A stretch of DNA of 64,000 nucleotides from Campylobacter fetus subsp. testudinum 03-427 (GTDB taxonomy: Bacteria; Campylobacterota; Campylobacteria; Campylobacterales; Campylobacteraceae). The translations under genes and the position numbers were made by a program. Positions 45,788-54,785 of this stretch are shown here, piece after piece (within the stretch, counting starts at the first letter, position 1; each line of letters begins with the position of its first letter). The stretch lies in assembly GCA_000495505.1 (NCBI GenBank), contig CP006833.1, positions 1,711,481-1,775,480 of the forward strand. Reading direction: 5' to 3'. The notes under the pieces were generated by a model that did not search any database, was not told the DNA's origin, and worked only from the letters and a program-made list of their open reading frames with translations.

Positions 45788-45958
45788 TCAACCGCCGCAC
45801 TTACTAGCGCCGCATTTTTCAGCCTTATTTGTTTCTTTAGGCTTTTCTACTTTTGTGTCACCGCATTTGCTAGTGCCGCATTTTTCAGCTGCGCTAAGTG
45901 AAGTAGAAAGACCTATTAGTAAAAATAGACCTACGAAAATACTAGCTAACTTTTTCAT
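45788..45958 (-). CDS. Small exported Cys-rich peptide with EKCGxSKCG repeats (HvfA-like)
   Basis: 56 residues. An ideal AAGGAG stands 9 nt before the ATG. Signal peptide of about 24 residues (MKKLASIFVGLFLLIGLSTS then LSAA). The mature part is two copies of EKCG[T/A]SKCG (Cys27/32 and 49/54) joined by a Lys/Glu/Thr linker. Such EGKCG-type repeats define HvfA/oxazolin copper-binding RiPP precursors, whose cysteines are modified by DUF692 and DUF2063 proteins. Neither partner is in this window, though a DoxX (HvfD-like) gene is next. It may be modified by enzymes encoded elsewhere, or bind metal unmodified. Family assignment is by motif only. Confidence 0.8.
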   Translation of the reverse strand: MKKLASIFVGLFLLIGLSTSLSAAEKCGTSKCGDTKVEKPKETNKAEKCGASKCGG

Positions 45959-45999
45959 AGTTAAACTCCTTCTTTTAAATTTGGATTGATGTAAGTTAT

Positions 46000-46005
46000 A
46001 TTATA
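46000..46005 (-). promoter_or_regulatory. -10 element of the Cys-rich peptide-DoxX-dehydrogenase cluster
   Basis: TATAAT on the minus strand in TATTATAATATAAC, 42 nt before the peptide start. It is the only clear promoter before the DoxX and GMC genes. Confidence 0.5.
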
Positions 46006-46071
46006 ATATATTTTAAAATTTAAATTTGTGATTTTCATCACAAAACTATATTAAATTTAGAAATCTTTTAC

Positions 46072-46671
46072 CTATCTCCAAATCAAAATATCATCTAAGC
46101 TTAGCCTCATCTTAGCAGGAGCAGTTTCATCACTCAGCCCTAAAGCTACAACTAACACGGGCGTAAAGTTGTTAGTTAAATTTATAAAATTTGTTAGTGA
46201 AATTTTATCAAATCCACCTATTACACAACTTTTTATATCCATATCATATGCGATATTTATGAGATTTGCGCATAGCAAATAACATTGCAAGCTTGCATAA
46301 TGCGTTAGCTCATCGTTAGTTTGATGATCAAATCTGTTAGCAAAATATTCCATAGCTTTGTTATATTTTTCAGTTATAGTTTGCTTTCTTTTTACTTGAT
46401 TTTGTAAGAATTCGCAGCTACTTTTTAGGTCATTTCTAGCTAGTATAACAACTGCGTGAGAACATGTTTTTACTTGATCTTGATTGTTACAAATTTTCCC
46501 AAGTTCGTCTAGCTCATCAGATTTACTTATAACAACAAATTTCCAAGGCTCAAGTCCGCATGAGCTAGGAGTAAGTCTAGCAAAATCCAAAATCTCTTTT
46601 ATCTTTGCATTTTCTATCTTTTCATTTTTAAATTTTCTACATGAAAAACGGTTTTGCATTATATCTTTCAA
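46072..46671 (-). CDS. Nitroreductase-family NAD(P)H flavin oxidoreductase
   Basis: 199 residues. FMN-binding blocks RFSCRKFKNEKIENAKIKEIL, FARLTPSSCGLEPWKFVVI and the C-terminal VVALGLSDE are those of NfsB/RdxA-like enzymes. The TTG start at 46671 is favoured: AAGGAG lies 5 nt before it, while the ATG four codons later is too far. Reduces nitro compounds or quinones; physiological substrate unknown. H. pylori RdxA, the metronidazole activator, belongs to this family, but specific relation cannot be shown here. Follows the flavin-binding gene by 21 nt. Confidence 0.88.
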   Translation of the reverse strand: MKDIMQNRFSCRKFKNEKIENAKIKEILDFARLTPSSCGLEPWKFVVISKSDELDELGKICNNQDQVKTCSHAVVILARNDLKSSCEFLQNQVKRKQTITEKYNKAMEYFANRFDHQTNDELTHYASLQCYLLCANLINIAYDMDIKSCVIGGFDKISLTNFINLTNNFTPVLVVALGLSDETAPAKMRLSLDDILIWR

Positions 46672-46692
46672 GAAATCTCCTTTTAAATTTGA

Positions 46693-47208
46693 TTATTTTA
46701 TAATCTTAGCCTTAGCCGATAAACTCACGATCTTTAGCTCATAAATACTAGTTCTACTAAGTGAGCCATATGCCGCAGTTTTGAAATAATCCATATAATC
46801 AGGCGTGTATTTTCTACATAATAACTCCAAAGCTTTGACTTTTTGACTCTCATCAGTGACTTCATAAGCCTTAGTTTTGGCTATGGCACTTAGATATTCA
46901 GTAGTAAAAACCTTGCCTCCAAGCTCGTTTGCGCTATCTTTGATGCTCTCACAAAACTCATAGCTAGGCGTAGGTACTTTGTTTTGGCTAACAGCAACTA
47001 GCTCTACGTTTTTACCGTCTTTGTATAATTTAGCTTTTGAGCCTGTCTTTGCTCCGTGGATAAAAACACTCATACCGTCTCTAGCTATAGAGATAGGAAT
47101 GCTAAATACCTCGCCGTTTTCATCTACGCAGCTAAGCGTCGCATACTGGCTCTCATCGATGATCTTTAAAGCGCTCTCTTGGTCTAATTCACGGTCACTT
47201 CGTCGCAT
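46693..47208 (-). CDS. Pyridoxamine 5'-phosphate oxidase-like FMN-binding protein (NimA-like)
   Basis: 171 residues. Split-barrel start MRRSDRELDQESALKIIDES, with YATLSCVDENGEVFSIPISI and IHGAKTGSKAKLYKDGKNVEL, is the layout of NimA/Pnpox-like proteins that bind FMN or heme. Some Nim proteins are linked to 5-nitroimidazole resistance; most are of unknown role. A GGAA site precedes the ATG. The start overlaps hrgA by 25 nt; the nitroreductase gene follows, suggesting a flavin-redox pair. Confidence 0.82.
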   Translation of the reverse strand: MRRSDRELDQESALKIIDESQYATLSCVDENGEVFSIPISIARDGMSVFIHGAKTGSKAKLYKDGKNVELVAVSQNKVPTPSYEFCESIKDSANELGGKVFTTEYLSAIAKTKAYEVTDESQKVKALELLCRKYTPDYMDYFKTAAYGSLSRTSIYELKIVSLSAKAKIIK

Positions 47209-48161
47209 AATGTTTCCTTACTTATCTTTTTATCTTTTAGATAGCTTTCTAATTTATCATTATCCAAAACTTCGTCAAATTCGCTTTTACTTCTATAATC
47301 TTTTTCTATATTAAATTCTTCTATACTCTCAAGAAATTTTTTAAAATCAGGATTTTTAATGCTTAATTCATTCATCACAGAATAATCTAAGCTTTCTTTG
47401 AATTTAGCCCTAGCTAAAATCACACTTTCATCAACATTTTGCGAACTAAGGCTAATAACTCCTATACCAAATGAAAAACTCAAACGCTTAATCAAATCCA
47501 TAAGCTCCTCATCACTCTCATCGATATCAAGCGCAACAAGGTAACCCTCATTCGCCCAGCTTGAATTACTCACAGCTTGAAAATAATATTCTCTAAAACT
47601 ACTAACACTTAGATGTTTTTTCATCTCAAAAGCATAGATTTTGATTGGAAGCGAATTAAATTTGCCTATAAATTTATTTAGCTCTTTTTGGTAATCTCTA
47701 TATTCAAAGCTAACTCCAACTATATCTGGATATAGCCATTTATCTATACCTTTTTTAGTCTTGATACTACTCTCGTGATAAATAGTCTTTGTATAGGCTT
47801 TAAAGTTATCGTTTGCAAAAGCAAACCTAGTCAAAAGTTGATGTAAATCCCTTTCGCTATAAGATGTTTTTGGCTCTTTTATTTCACTATTTTTTTCTAT
47901 TTGAGCTTTCAAATTTATATCTTGATTTTTTAGCTTTATAAGAATAGGCTTTGTAGCTACTACTTCAAAAATGCTATCTGAATTTTCTTTTATATCCACA
48001 TAAATCCTAGCGGCAAAACTAGCCCACGGAGTTTTTCCAGATAAATTCAACTCCTCAGTGAGCCCCATTTCGTTGGCTATATGATACATACGATTTGGAT
48101 TTAATGCTTCTTTTTTTCTTTCTAATACTTCTTTTGCTACTCCTATAACGGTTCTTATCAT
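47184..48161 (-). CDS. HrgA-like protein (HTH plus nuclease-like domain)
   Basis: 325 residues from the ATG at 48161, preferred because a start six codons upstream lies in rluB. The N-terminal ~75 residues form a HARE-type winged helix (VLERKKEALNPNRMYHIANEMGL ... TPWASFAARIYVDI). The C-terminal part (residues ~110-260) is a PD-(D/E)xK-like fold, suggested by WLYPDIVGVSFEYRDYQKEL and IYAFEMKKHLS (Asp, then Glu-x-Lys). Helicobacter/Campylobacter HrgA is associated with restriction loci but has no proven activity. No methylase is adjacent. Confidence 0.78.
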   Translation of the reverse strand: MIRTVIGVAKEVLERKKEALNPNRMYHIANEMGLTEELNLSGKTPWASFAARIYVDIKENSDSIFEVVATKPILIKLKNQDINLKAQIEKNSEIKEPKTSYSERDLHQLLTRFAFANDNFKAYTKTIYHESSIKTKKGIDKWLYPDIVGVSFEYRDYQKELNKFIGKFNSLPIKIYAFEMKKHLSVSSFREYYFQAVSNSSWANEGYLVALDIDESDEELMDLIKRLSFSFGIGVISLSSQNVDESVILARAKFKESLDYSVMNELSIKNPDFKKFLESIEEFNIEKDYRSKSEFDEVLDNDKLESYLKDKKISKETLCDEVTVN

Positions 48162-48162
48162 C

Positions 48163-48927
48163 TTAATACCTAACACCATTTTGTTTCAAAAAGTCTCTTA
48201 AATCGTCGTATTCTTTGTTTGTAAAGTATCGCCATTTGCCCTCGCCTAATTGATCTAAGCTAACACGACCAAAACTAACACGTTTTAGATCCATAACTTC
48301 AAGATCAAAATACCCGAAAAATCTTCTTAATTCGCGGTTTTGCCCCTCGTTTATAATGACTTTTAACCTTGTATATCCGCCGCTAAAACTGATAATCTTA
48401 TATGCTAAAAATGGCTTAAAATCCATAGAAATTTGCTTTGTTCTAGCGTGAGCACCTTTTGTAGCGTCTTTAGCAAAAAATCCCTCTTGCATAGCAGTAA
48501 TCACGTTTGGAGTTATCTCGCCTTTGATTTTTAGATAGTACTCTCGCTCTATATCGCTTCCCATAAGCGCTTCAGCGATCGCAGGAGCATCAGTAAGAAG
48601 CAAAAGCCCCTCACTAGCAAAATCCAGCCTACCTATACTTATAAATTTAGAAAGACCTCTTGGGAGATTGTCATAGATGGTTTTTCTACCGCGGTCATCT
48701 TTTTTGGTTACTAACTCACCTTTTTGTTTGTTATAAACTATAACGCTAAACTCTTTTTTTAGCTTTATAAATCGTCCGTTTATCTTGATTTTATCGTCTT
48801 CTTTTACATCTGTTGCTAAGTTGTCGATTACTTTGTTATTTACACTAACTTTACCGTTTTTTACTAACTCATCGGCTTCACGACGTGAGTAATTTGTGTT
48901 GTGTGAAATGAATTTATTTATACGCAT
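48163..48927 (-). CDS. rluB: 23S rRNA pseudouridine synthase RluB/RsuA family
   Basis: 254 residues: an S4 RNA-binding domain at 1-60 (MRINKFISHNTNYSRREADELVKNG), then the RsuA-type catalytic domain with the nucleophile Asp in GRLDFASEGLLLLTD. NEGQNRELRRFFGYF is the second block. Modifies a uridine in 23S rRNA; the exact site cannot be read from sequence. Its start touches the kdsD stop, so kdsD-rluB-hrgA are linked. Confidence 0.9.
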   Translation of the reverse strand: MRINKFISHNTNYSRREADELVKNGKVSVNNKVIDNLATDVKEDDKIKINGRFIKLKKEFSVIVYNKQKGELVTKKDDRGRKTIYDNLPRGLSKFISIGRLDFASEGLLLLTDAPAIAEALMGSDIEREYYLKIKGEITPNVITAMQEGFFAKDATKGAHARTKQISMDFKPFLAYKIISFSGGYTRLKVIINEGQNRELRRFFGYFDLEVMDLKRVSFGRVSLDQLGEGKWRYFTNKEYDDLRDFLKQNGVRY

Positions 48928-49880
48928 TATAGTCCTAAACTTGTTAAATCATGAATATGCAAAGCCCCGATCGGTTTTTTATCTTTTGTTATGATTAGAA
49001 TTTGAATTTTATACTCCTCTATGAGTTTTAAAGCATCATAAGCTAGCATATTTTCATCTTCTAGCACCTTTGGATTTTTAGTAGCAAATTTAATAGCTTG
49101 ATCATTTATATTAAAATTATCATTACCTAACGCACGTCTTAAATCGCCATCGCTTAGAACTGCTACTAACAAACCGTCTGTATTTGTTAGTAAAACTGTA
49201 CCTAATTTACCGTGAGTCATTGAATTGATCGCAAATTTTAAACTAACATCATCACTAACAATAGGCAACTCATCTTTTCTCATCACATCTTTTACTTTTA
49301 GATAAAGTCTCTTACCAAGACTACCGCCTGGATGAAGCATAGCAAAATCTTCTTTTTTAAATTCTTTCAACTGCATCAAACACACAGCCAGAGCGTCTCC
49401 TAAAGCCAAAGTCAAAGTAGTAGAAACAGTAGGTGCAGCGCCCAAAGGACAGGCTTCGCGAACTATATCAAGACTGATAAATGCATCACTTAACATCTCT
49501 AAGCTTGAGCTACTTTTTGCCATACCGATTATCTTGATACCGCGTTTTTTGATGTGCGGAAGTATGGCTATGAGCTCGCTGCTTTCGCCACTAAAACTAA
49601 TCGCCAAAATCATATCGTTTTGGCTTATCATACCAAGATCGCCATGGAGCGCTTCAGTAGGATGCAAGAAAAAGCTAGGAGTTCCGGTACTTGCCAACGT
49701 AGCTGCTATCTTAGCACCTATAAGCCCACTCTTTCCCACGCCTGATATTATGAGTTTTCCTTTGCAAGAAAGTGCTAAATTTATAGCTTGTTCAAATTTA
49801 AAATCCAGTAATTTTGCTTGTCTTTTCAACTCATCTGCTTCTAAGTTTAAAACTTCTTTAGCGATACTCAAAATATCCAT
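48927..49880 (-). CDS. kdsD: D-arabinose-5-phosphate isomerase (KdsD/KpsF)
   Basis: Supplies arabinose-5-phosphate for KDO in lipooligosaccharide. 317 residues from the ATG at 49880 (GGAGA before it, beginning MDILSIAKEVL); an upstream in-frame start is buried in rnj. SIS domain at 25-165 (SGVGKSGLIGAKIAATLASTG and HGDLGMI) followed by two CBS domains at about 200-315. KpsF copies serve capsule loci; no capsule genes are nearby, so KdsD is preferred. Confidence 0.93.
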   Translation of the reverse strand: MDILSIAKEVLNLEADELKRQAKLLDFKFEQAINLALSCKGKLIISGVGKSGLIGAKIAATLASTGTPSFFLHPTEALHGDLGMISQNDMILAISFSGESSELIAILPHIKKRGIKIIGMAKSSSSLEMLSDAFISLDIVREACPLGAAPTVSTTLTLALGDALAVCLMQLKEFKKEDFAMLHPGGSLGKRLYLKVKDVMRKDELPIVSDDVSLKFAINSMTHGKLGTVLLTNTDGLLVAVLSDGDLRRALGNDNFNINDQAIKFATKNPKVLEDENMLAYDALKLIEEYKIQILIITKDKKPIGALHIHDLTSLGL

Positions 49881-49903
49881 TTTCTCTCCATTTAAATTTA
49901 CTA

Positions 49904-51865
49904 TCACATCAAATACACAACCGGAACGATGGTTGGGTACTTTTTAATCTTTCTAAATATATGCTTTCTAATAACTTGCCTAATTTGATTTTCTAACGCT
50001 CTTTGATCGTGAAGCAGCTCATCTTTTACGTTGCTTAAAAACTGTAGAAGTATCTCTTCCATCTCTTTACTAAGGTTTTTGCTCTGTCTTTCACTAACTA
50101 AACCATAACTTATAACACGATTTTGAATTAAAGTTTTAGCATTTTTATCGATCTGAGATATTATGGTTACCACTCCAGCCTCAGCTAATTTTTGTCTATC
50201 TATAACAACATCATCAGAAATTTGCTTATTTATTTGATTGTCTATGAAAACTTTACCTGTTTTTACAGTTTTTACTCTTTTTATATATTTTTGACAAACT
50301 TCTATCTGATCGCCATCACTCATAAGATAAGTATTTCTCTCATCAACTCCACATGCTACAGCAGTCTCTTTGTGTCTTACTATATGATTATACTCACCAT
50401 GCACCGGTAAGAAAAATTTAGGTTTTACAAGTCTTAGCATAAGCTTTTGCTCTTCTTGGGCTGCGTGTCCGCTTACGTGAATTTCACTAAAGTCTTGATG
50501 AGCTACGCTAGCACCGCTTTTTAACAAATAATTAAGCACCGTTGATACACTTGTTTCATTTCCAGGGATCGCTTTTGAGCTGATGATTATCTGATCTGTT
50601 GGTTTGATTTTGATATACTTATGTTCATCAGTCGCCATTCTATAAAGTGCGCTCATAGTCTCACCTTGACTTCCAGTGGTTACTATGAGAACTTCATTAT
50701 CGGGATATTTACTAACTTCATTTGCATCGATAAATATCTTCTTATCTAAATTTACATATCCTAGCTCGATAGCAGTCCAGAGATTTCTCTCCATACTTCT
50801 ACCTATAACACAAACTTTTCTACCGTGTTTTACACCGCGCTCAATGGCTTGATAAACACGGTGGATATTTGAGCTAAAAGTACTCATAATAACTCTACCT
50901 GTTGAAGTAGCAAAGATAGAGTCAAACGTTTTTCCTACGCTACTTTCACTCTTTGTAATGCCCTCTTTATAGCTATTTGTAGAGTCGCTTAACATACATA
51001 AAACGCCGCGCTCACCGTAATACGCAAGTCTATTTAAATCTGTCGGATAGCCATCAATTGGAGTATGATCTATCTTAAAATCTCCTGTATGAAGAATTGT
51101 TCCAGCTTTTGTAGTGATAACTAATGCGCTCGCATCTATAATCGAGTGAGTGATATGGATAAGCTCTATCTCAAAGTCGCCGATCACGTAAGGTTTTCTT
51201 TTTTCCATTGGACGAAAGTAACTTCTATGAGCCTTCAGACCGTGTTCTTCAAATTTATTGCTTATCATTCCTAATGGAAGCGGAGTTGCATAAATAGGAA
51301 ACTGGAATTCTTTGAAAAAATACGGAACAGCTCCTATATGATCTTCGTGTGCGTGAGTTATGATGATACCGCGAACTTTTTGTTTTATCTTACGTATATA
51401 ATCAAAATCAGGTATCAAAATATCCACACCATGCATACTCTCGCTTGGAAAACTCATACCGATATCCACGATGATAGCGTCATTCTCAGTCTCAAACACA
51501 GTCATATTTCCACCGATCTCGCCAAGACCGCCAAGCGGAGTTATTTTGATCTTATGTTCGCTTGAGTTTAGATATTTTAATGGATTAAGTCTTAATTCGT
51601 GAGAGGCTCTATTTGCTTCTATAGAAGCTTGCATATCTTTTTGCCAACCTTCGTTTCCGCTAATTTTTACGGTGTTATTACCGTTTTTATGTTTGCGTTT
51701 TTTAGGTTTTTTTACCTCTGATTCTGCTATATCCGTTGTTGCTTCATTTGCTTGTACGTTTTGCGTATCAGCATTTGCTTGTTTTTTTAGATTGTCTCTG
51801 TGGTGTTTGTATCTGTGTTTTCTATTTGCTCTTTCAGCCACAGGGGTTTTGTTTTCTTCGTTCAT
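49904..51865 (-). CDS. rnj: Ribonuclease J
   Basis: 5'-3' exo- and endoribonuclease, the main mRNA-decay enzyme in epsilonproteobacteria. 653 residues. The N-terminal ~105 are Lys/Arg-rich and disordered (KHRYKHHRDNLKK, KKPKKRKHKNG), as in H. pylori RNase J, where this region helps ribosome or RhpA contacts. The metallo-beta-lactamase domain shows THAHEDHIGAVP (HxHxDH), then the beta-CASP block (GRSMERNLW, TTGSQGE) and SGHAAQEE. Overlaps rsmA by 32 nt; kdsD follows. Confidence 0.95.
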   Translation of the reverse strand: MNEENKTPVAERANRKHRYKHHRDNLKKQANADTQNVQANEATTDIAESEVKKPKKRKHKNGNNTVKISGNEGWQKDMQASIEANRASHELRLNPLKYLNSSEHKIKITPLGGLGEIGGNMTVFETENDAIIVDIGMSFPSESMHGVDILIPDFDYIRKIKQKVRGIIITHAHEDHIGAVPYFFKEFQFPIYATPLPLGMISNKFEEHGLKAHRSYFRPMEKRKPYVIGDFEIELIHITHSIIDASALVITTKAGTILHTGDFKIDHTPIDGYPTDLNRLAYYGERGVLCMLSDSTNSYKEGITKSESSVGKTFDSIFATSTGRVIMSTFSSNIHRVYQAIERGVKHGRKVCVIGRSMERNLWTAIELGYVNLDKKIFIDANEVSKYPDNEVLIVTTGSQGETMSALYRMATDEHKYIKIKPTDQIIISSKAIPGNETSVSTVLNYLLKSGASVAHQDFSEIHVSGHAAQEEQKLMLRLVKPKFFLPVHGEYNHIVRHKETAVACGVDERNTYLMSDGDQIEVCQKYIKRVKTVKTGKVFIDNQINKQISDDVVIDRQKLAEAGVVTIISQIDKNAKTLIQNRVISYGLVSERQSKNLSKEMEEILLQFLSNVKDELLHDQRALENQIRQVIRKHIFRKIKKYPTIVPVVYLM

Positions 51866-52640
51866 TTTCAGCCTCTTTAAATAGTTTTAAATATAAGGCG
51901 ACACTAAGCTCGTGCGGACGAATAGTATGAGAGAGATTCTCAGCATTAAAAAACATTTCTAATCTACTTTTTTGAACTAAATTTGATAAATTTTTTAATA
52001 GAGTTTTTCTAGGTGCGCTAAACGACGCGCGTAAAAAATCCTTGAAATTATCATATTTTAAATTTAAGCTCAAATCTCTATCTTTTATGATTCTAATGAC
52101 TGATGAGACGACTTTTGGCGGAGGATTAAAAGCGCTATTTGGTACATCAAAAAGCAACTCGCATCTGCCTTTTAGCTCTGTTAAAATAGCCAAAGAACTA
52201 AATTCTTTATCGCCGGCTTCGCTACTAAATTTTATAGCAACTTCACGCTGTATCATAACAACTAAGCCTTTGCAATTATTATCGTCTATAGCTTTTAATA
52301 TCATATTCGTTGCCACATAATAAGGCAAATTCGCAACTAAAAAATACTCGCTTGCGCTTAGTTTATCCCACGCATTTAAAGCATCTGAGTTTATTATATT
52401 TAACTTTCCGCTATCTAGTTCGCTTCTAAATTTATCTAATAAAATTGCATAAAGCTCACTATCTATCTCAAAACAATCAATCATACTGTCTAACTTAACA
52501 AGCTTTTGTGTTAAATCACCTAAGCCAGGCCCAATCTCTACTATGCGCTTAACGCCGTTGGGAATCGCTTTGATGATTTGATTTTTTATATTTTCATCTT
52601 GTAAAAAATTTTGACCGAATTTTTTCTTTGCTTTTATCAT
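51834..52640 (-). CDS. rsmA: 16S rRNA dimethyladenosine transferase RsmA (KsgA)
   Basis: Dimethylates the two adjacent adenosines at the 3' end of 16S rRNA. 268 residues: KKFGQNFLQD, SAM loop VEIGPGLGDLTQKLV, catalytic NLPYYVATNMI and PPPKVVSSVI are all present. The C-terminus overlaps the start of rnj. ATG without a strong ribosome site; the gap to the MFS stop is 32 nt, so it may have its own promoter or be read from the MFS promoter. Confidence 0.96.
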   Translation of the reverse strand: MIKAKKKFGQNFLQDENIKNQIIKAIPNGVKRIVEIGPGLGDLTQKLVKLDSMIDCFEIDSELYAILLDKFRSELDSGKLNIINSDALNAWDKLSASEYFLVANLPYYVATNMILKAIDDNNCKGLVVMIQREVAIKFSSEAGDKEFSSLAILTELKGRCELLFDVPNSAFNPPPKVVSSVIRIIKDRDLSLNLKYDNFKDFLRASFSAPRKTLLKNLSNLVQKSRLEMFFNAENLSHTIRPHELSVALYLKLFKEAENERRKQNPCG

Positions 52641-52672
52641 CGCGTTTATGCTACCTGAATTTGACTTACAAA

Positions 52673-53905
52673 CTAATTAAATTTAATTTTCAAATTTAAA
52701 TAATAACTTTTTATTATCCACCATACAATAAGTAAAATATATACGCAAACTCCACATATAACAAGCGCCATTCCTGCTCCGAATTTATTTGCTAAAGCTC
52801 CAGATATCACTGCTCCTATCGGCGTAGAACCAAGAAAAAACAGAACATACACACTCATCACTCTACCTCTGAAATCCTCTCTTGAGTTTAGCTGTAAAAG
52901 CGAATTTATAGTAGAAACGCATATCATAAAACTAAATCCAGTCATTGCTAAAAATACCCCAGCTGTAGTAAAATTCCTGCTAAGACCAATTGCTATTAAA
53001 AAAGTAGCGGCTATAAATGGCATAATTTTAACTGTTTTATAACTGATATTTTTGCTTGTAAATGCTACCCAAAGTGCGCCAAAAAACGATCCGATTCCTA
53101 AAAAAGCCATAAGATAAGCAAAAGTATCTTCGGCTCCACTTAGGCTGTATTTTGATAAAGCAGATATTGTAACATTATAATTTGGTAAAAATGTTCCCAC
53201 TATAAGAACGACTATCAAAGGGCTTATAAGAATTTCACGTTTTTTTATGTAATGAAATCCTGAAAGTATCGATTTTAGTATATTTTCTTTACGTTTATTT
53301 GTTTTTGAAGGGTTATGTTTTATAAAAAATAGACTTATAAAAATAGCTATAAACGAGACTGAATTTAGAAAAAAACAGGCTGCGAGTCCAAATTTAGCCA
53401 TAACGATACCAGCAAAAACCGGACCCATGATCCTAGCTGCATTTACCGACATCGAGTTTAGCGCTACGGCGTTTGCTACGTCTTTTTTATCGTCGATTAG
53501 CTCATATAAAAACGACTGCCTACAAGGTGCGTCAAGGCAGTTAAAAAGTCCAGTTAAAAACGCCAACACTAAAATAAGCGGATAATTTACAAAACCAAAA
53601 ATTACACTAAGCCCAAATGCTAAAGACGTTAAGCACATACCTGTTTGGGTGATTTTCAGTATAAATTTTTTATCAATTTTATCAAGCAATGCGCCTGAAA
53701 ATAGAGAAAAAATAAGAAGCGGCAAAAACTGTACTGCGGCTACTATACCGACTAAAGTAGCGTTATTTGTAACTTCGAGTGCTAGCCAAGGCTGAGCGAT
53801 ATTTTGCATCCAAGTTCCTGTTTGAGATATCATCATCCCAAACCAGTATAGCCTGAAATTTCTATATTTTAACGCTTTTAAAGGATTTGAAAATTTATTT
53901 GGCAC
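52673..53905 (-). CDS. MFS exporter (EntS/DHA3-like)
   Basis: 410 residues, 12 hydrophobic segments. YRNFRLYWFGMMISQTGTWMQNIAQPWLALEVT and GALLDKIDKKFIL (loop 2-3 motif) match the MFS_3 / EntS-like group that exports small molecules such as siderophores or macrolides. The GTG start is read from AAGAAG-rich sequence. Substrate unknown. Its -10 box faces that of hisF, leaving a divergent intergenic region. Confidence 0.87.
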   Translation of the reverse strand: MPNKFSNPLKALKYRNFRLYWFGMMISQTGTWMQNIAQPWLALEVTNNATLVGIVAAVQFLPLLIFSLFSGALLDKIDKKFILKITQTGMCLTSLAFGLSVIFGFVNYPLILVLAFLTGLFNCLDAPCRQSFLYELIDDKKDVANAVALNSMSVNAARIMGPVFAGIVMAKFGLAACFFLNSVSFIAIFISLFFIKHNPSKTNKRKENILKSILSGFHYIKKREILISPLIVVLIVGTFLPNYNVTISALSKYSLSGAEDTFAYLMAFLGIGSFFGALWVAFTSKNISYKTVKIMPFIAATFLIAIGLSRNFTTAGVFLAMTGFSFMICVSTINSLLQLNSREDFRGRVMSVYVLFFLGSTPIGAVISGALANKFGAGMALVICGVCVYILLIVWWIIKSYYLNLKIKFN

Positions 53906-53932
53906 AGCTTCTTCTTGAGTAAATTTGTATCT

Positions 53933-53940
53933 ATTTTATC
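53933..53940 (-). promoter_or_regulatory. -10 element for the MFS exporter
   Basis: GATAAAAT on the minus strand, 27 nt before the GTG start. Confidence 0.5.
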
Positions 53941-53998
53941 TAAATATAGGTTAATAGTGATTGAATGCTCTATTTAAGTAAATTTTCTAAGCTTTTAT

Positions 53999-54006
53999 TG
54001 TAAAAT
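53999..54006 (+). promoter_or_regulatory. -10 element for hisF
   Basis: TGTAAAAT, 20 nt before the hisF ATG. Heads hisF, the phosphorylase-like gene and rlmN, all overlapping. Confidence 0.5.
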
Positions 54007-54026
54007 GATAATAAAAAAGAGTTTTT

Positions 54027-54785
54027 ATGGATAAATTTGCAAAACGTATAATTCCTTGTTTGGACGTAAATAACGGACGAGTTGTAAAAGGTATAAATTT
54101 CGTAGGGCTTCGCGACGCAGGAGATCCAGTCGAAGTTGCCAAACGATACAACGATGAAGGTGCAGACGAGCTTTGTTTTTTAGATATCACTGCAAGCAGC
54201 GACGGTAGAGATACTATCGTGCATGTAGTAGAAGAAGTAGCAAAGCAGCTTTTTATACCACTAACAGTCGGTGGTGGTATAAGAAAAATCGATGATATCT
54301 CAAGACTTTTAAACGTAGGTTGCGATAAAGTAAGTCTAAACTCCGCAGCCATTCACAATCCAAATTTAATAAGCGAAGCTGCAAATAAATTTGGATCACA
54401 ATGCGTAGTTGTAGCTATAGATGTAAAAAAGGCTGGTGAGAGCTATCACGTATTTATAAACGGCGGTAGAGTAGATACTAAAATCGACGCTTATGAATGG
54501 GCAAAAAAAGTTTATGAACTAGGCGCTGGAGAGATACTGCTAACTTCTATGGATAGCGACGGTACAAAAAACGGCTACGACCTTGAAGTCACATCTCAGA
54601 TATCAAATTTAGTCGGTATCCCAGTCATCGCAAGCGGAGGTGCTGGAACTATGGAGCATATCTTAGAAGCGTTTAGAGCCGGTGCTGACGCTGCGCTTGC
54701 TGCAAGTATATTTCACTATAAAGAGATAGAGATATCAGAGCTCAAAAAATACCTTTTGGCAAATGGTATCGGAGTTAGAATTTGA
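54027..54785 (+). CDS. hisF: Imidazole glycerol phosphate synthase subunit HisF
   Basis: Cyclase of histidine synthesis, combining PRFAR with ammonia from HisH. 252 residues, a complete beta/alpha barrel. The two catalytic aspartates sit in [13 protein letters not shown] (Asp11) and [11 protein letters not shown] (Asp130), and [22 protein letters not shown] mark the phosphate-binding ends. No HisH partner or other his genes are in this window. The stop overlaps the next gene's TTG start. Confidence 0.97.
   Translation: MDKFAKRIIPCLDVNNGRVVKGINFVGLRDAGDPVEVAKRYNDEGADELCFLDITASSDGRDTIVHVVEEVAKQLFIPLTVGGGIRKIDDISRLLNVGCDKVSLNSAAIHNPNLISEAANKFGSQCVVVAIDVKKAGESYHVFINGGRVDTKIDAYEWAKKVYELGAGEILLTSMDSDGTKNGYDLEVTSQISNLVGIPVIASGGAGTMEHILEAFRAGADAALAASIFHYKEIEISELKKYLLANGIGVRI

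Noticed and set aside
45723..45989. 88-codon plus-strand frame with repeated PHLLAPHFSA
   Set aside because: It is antisense of the Cys-rich peptide gene. The apparent repeat comes from the duplicated EKCGxSKCG codons on the minus strand.
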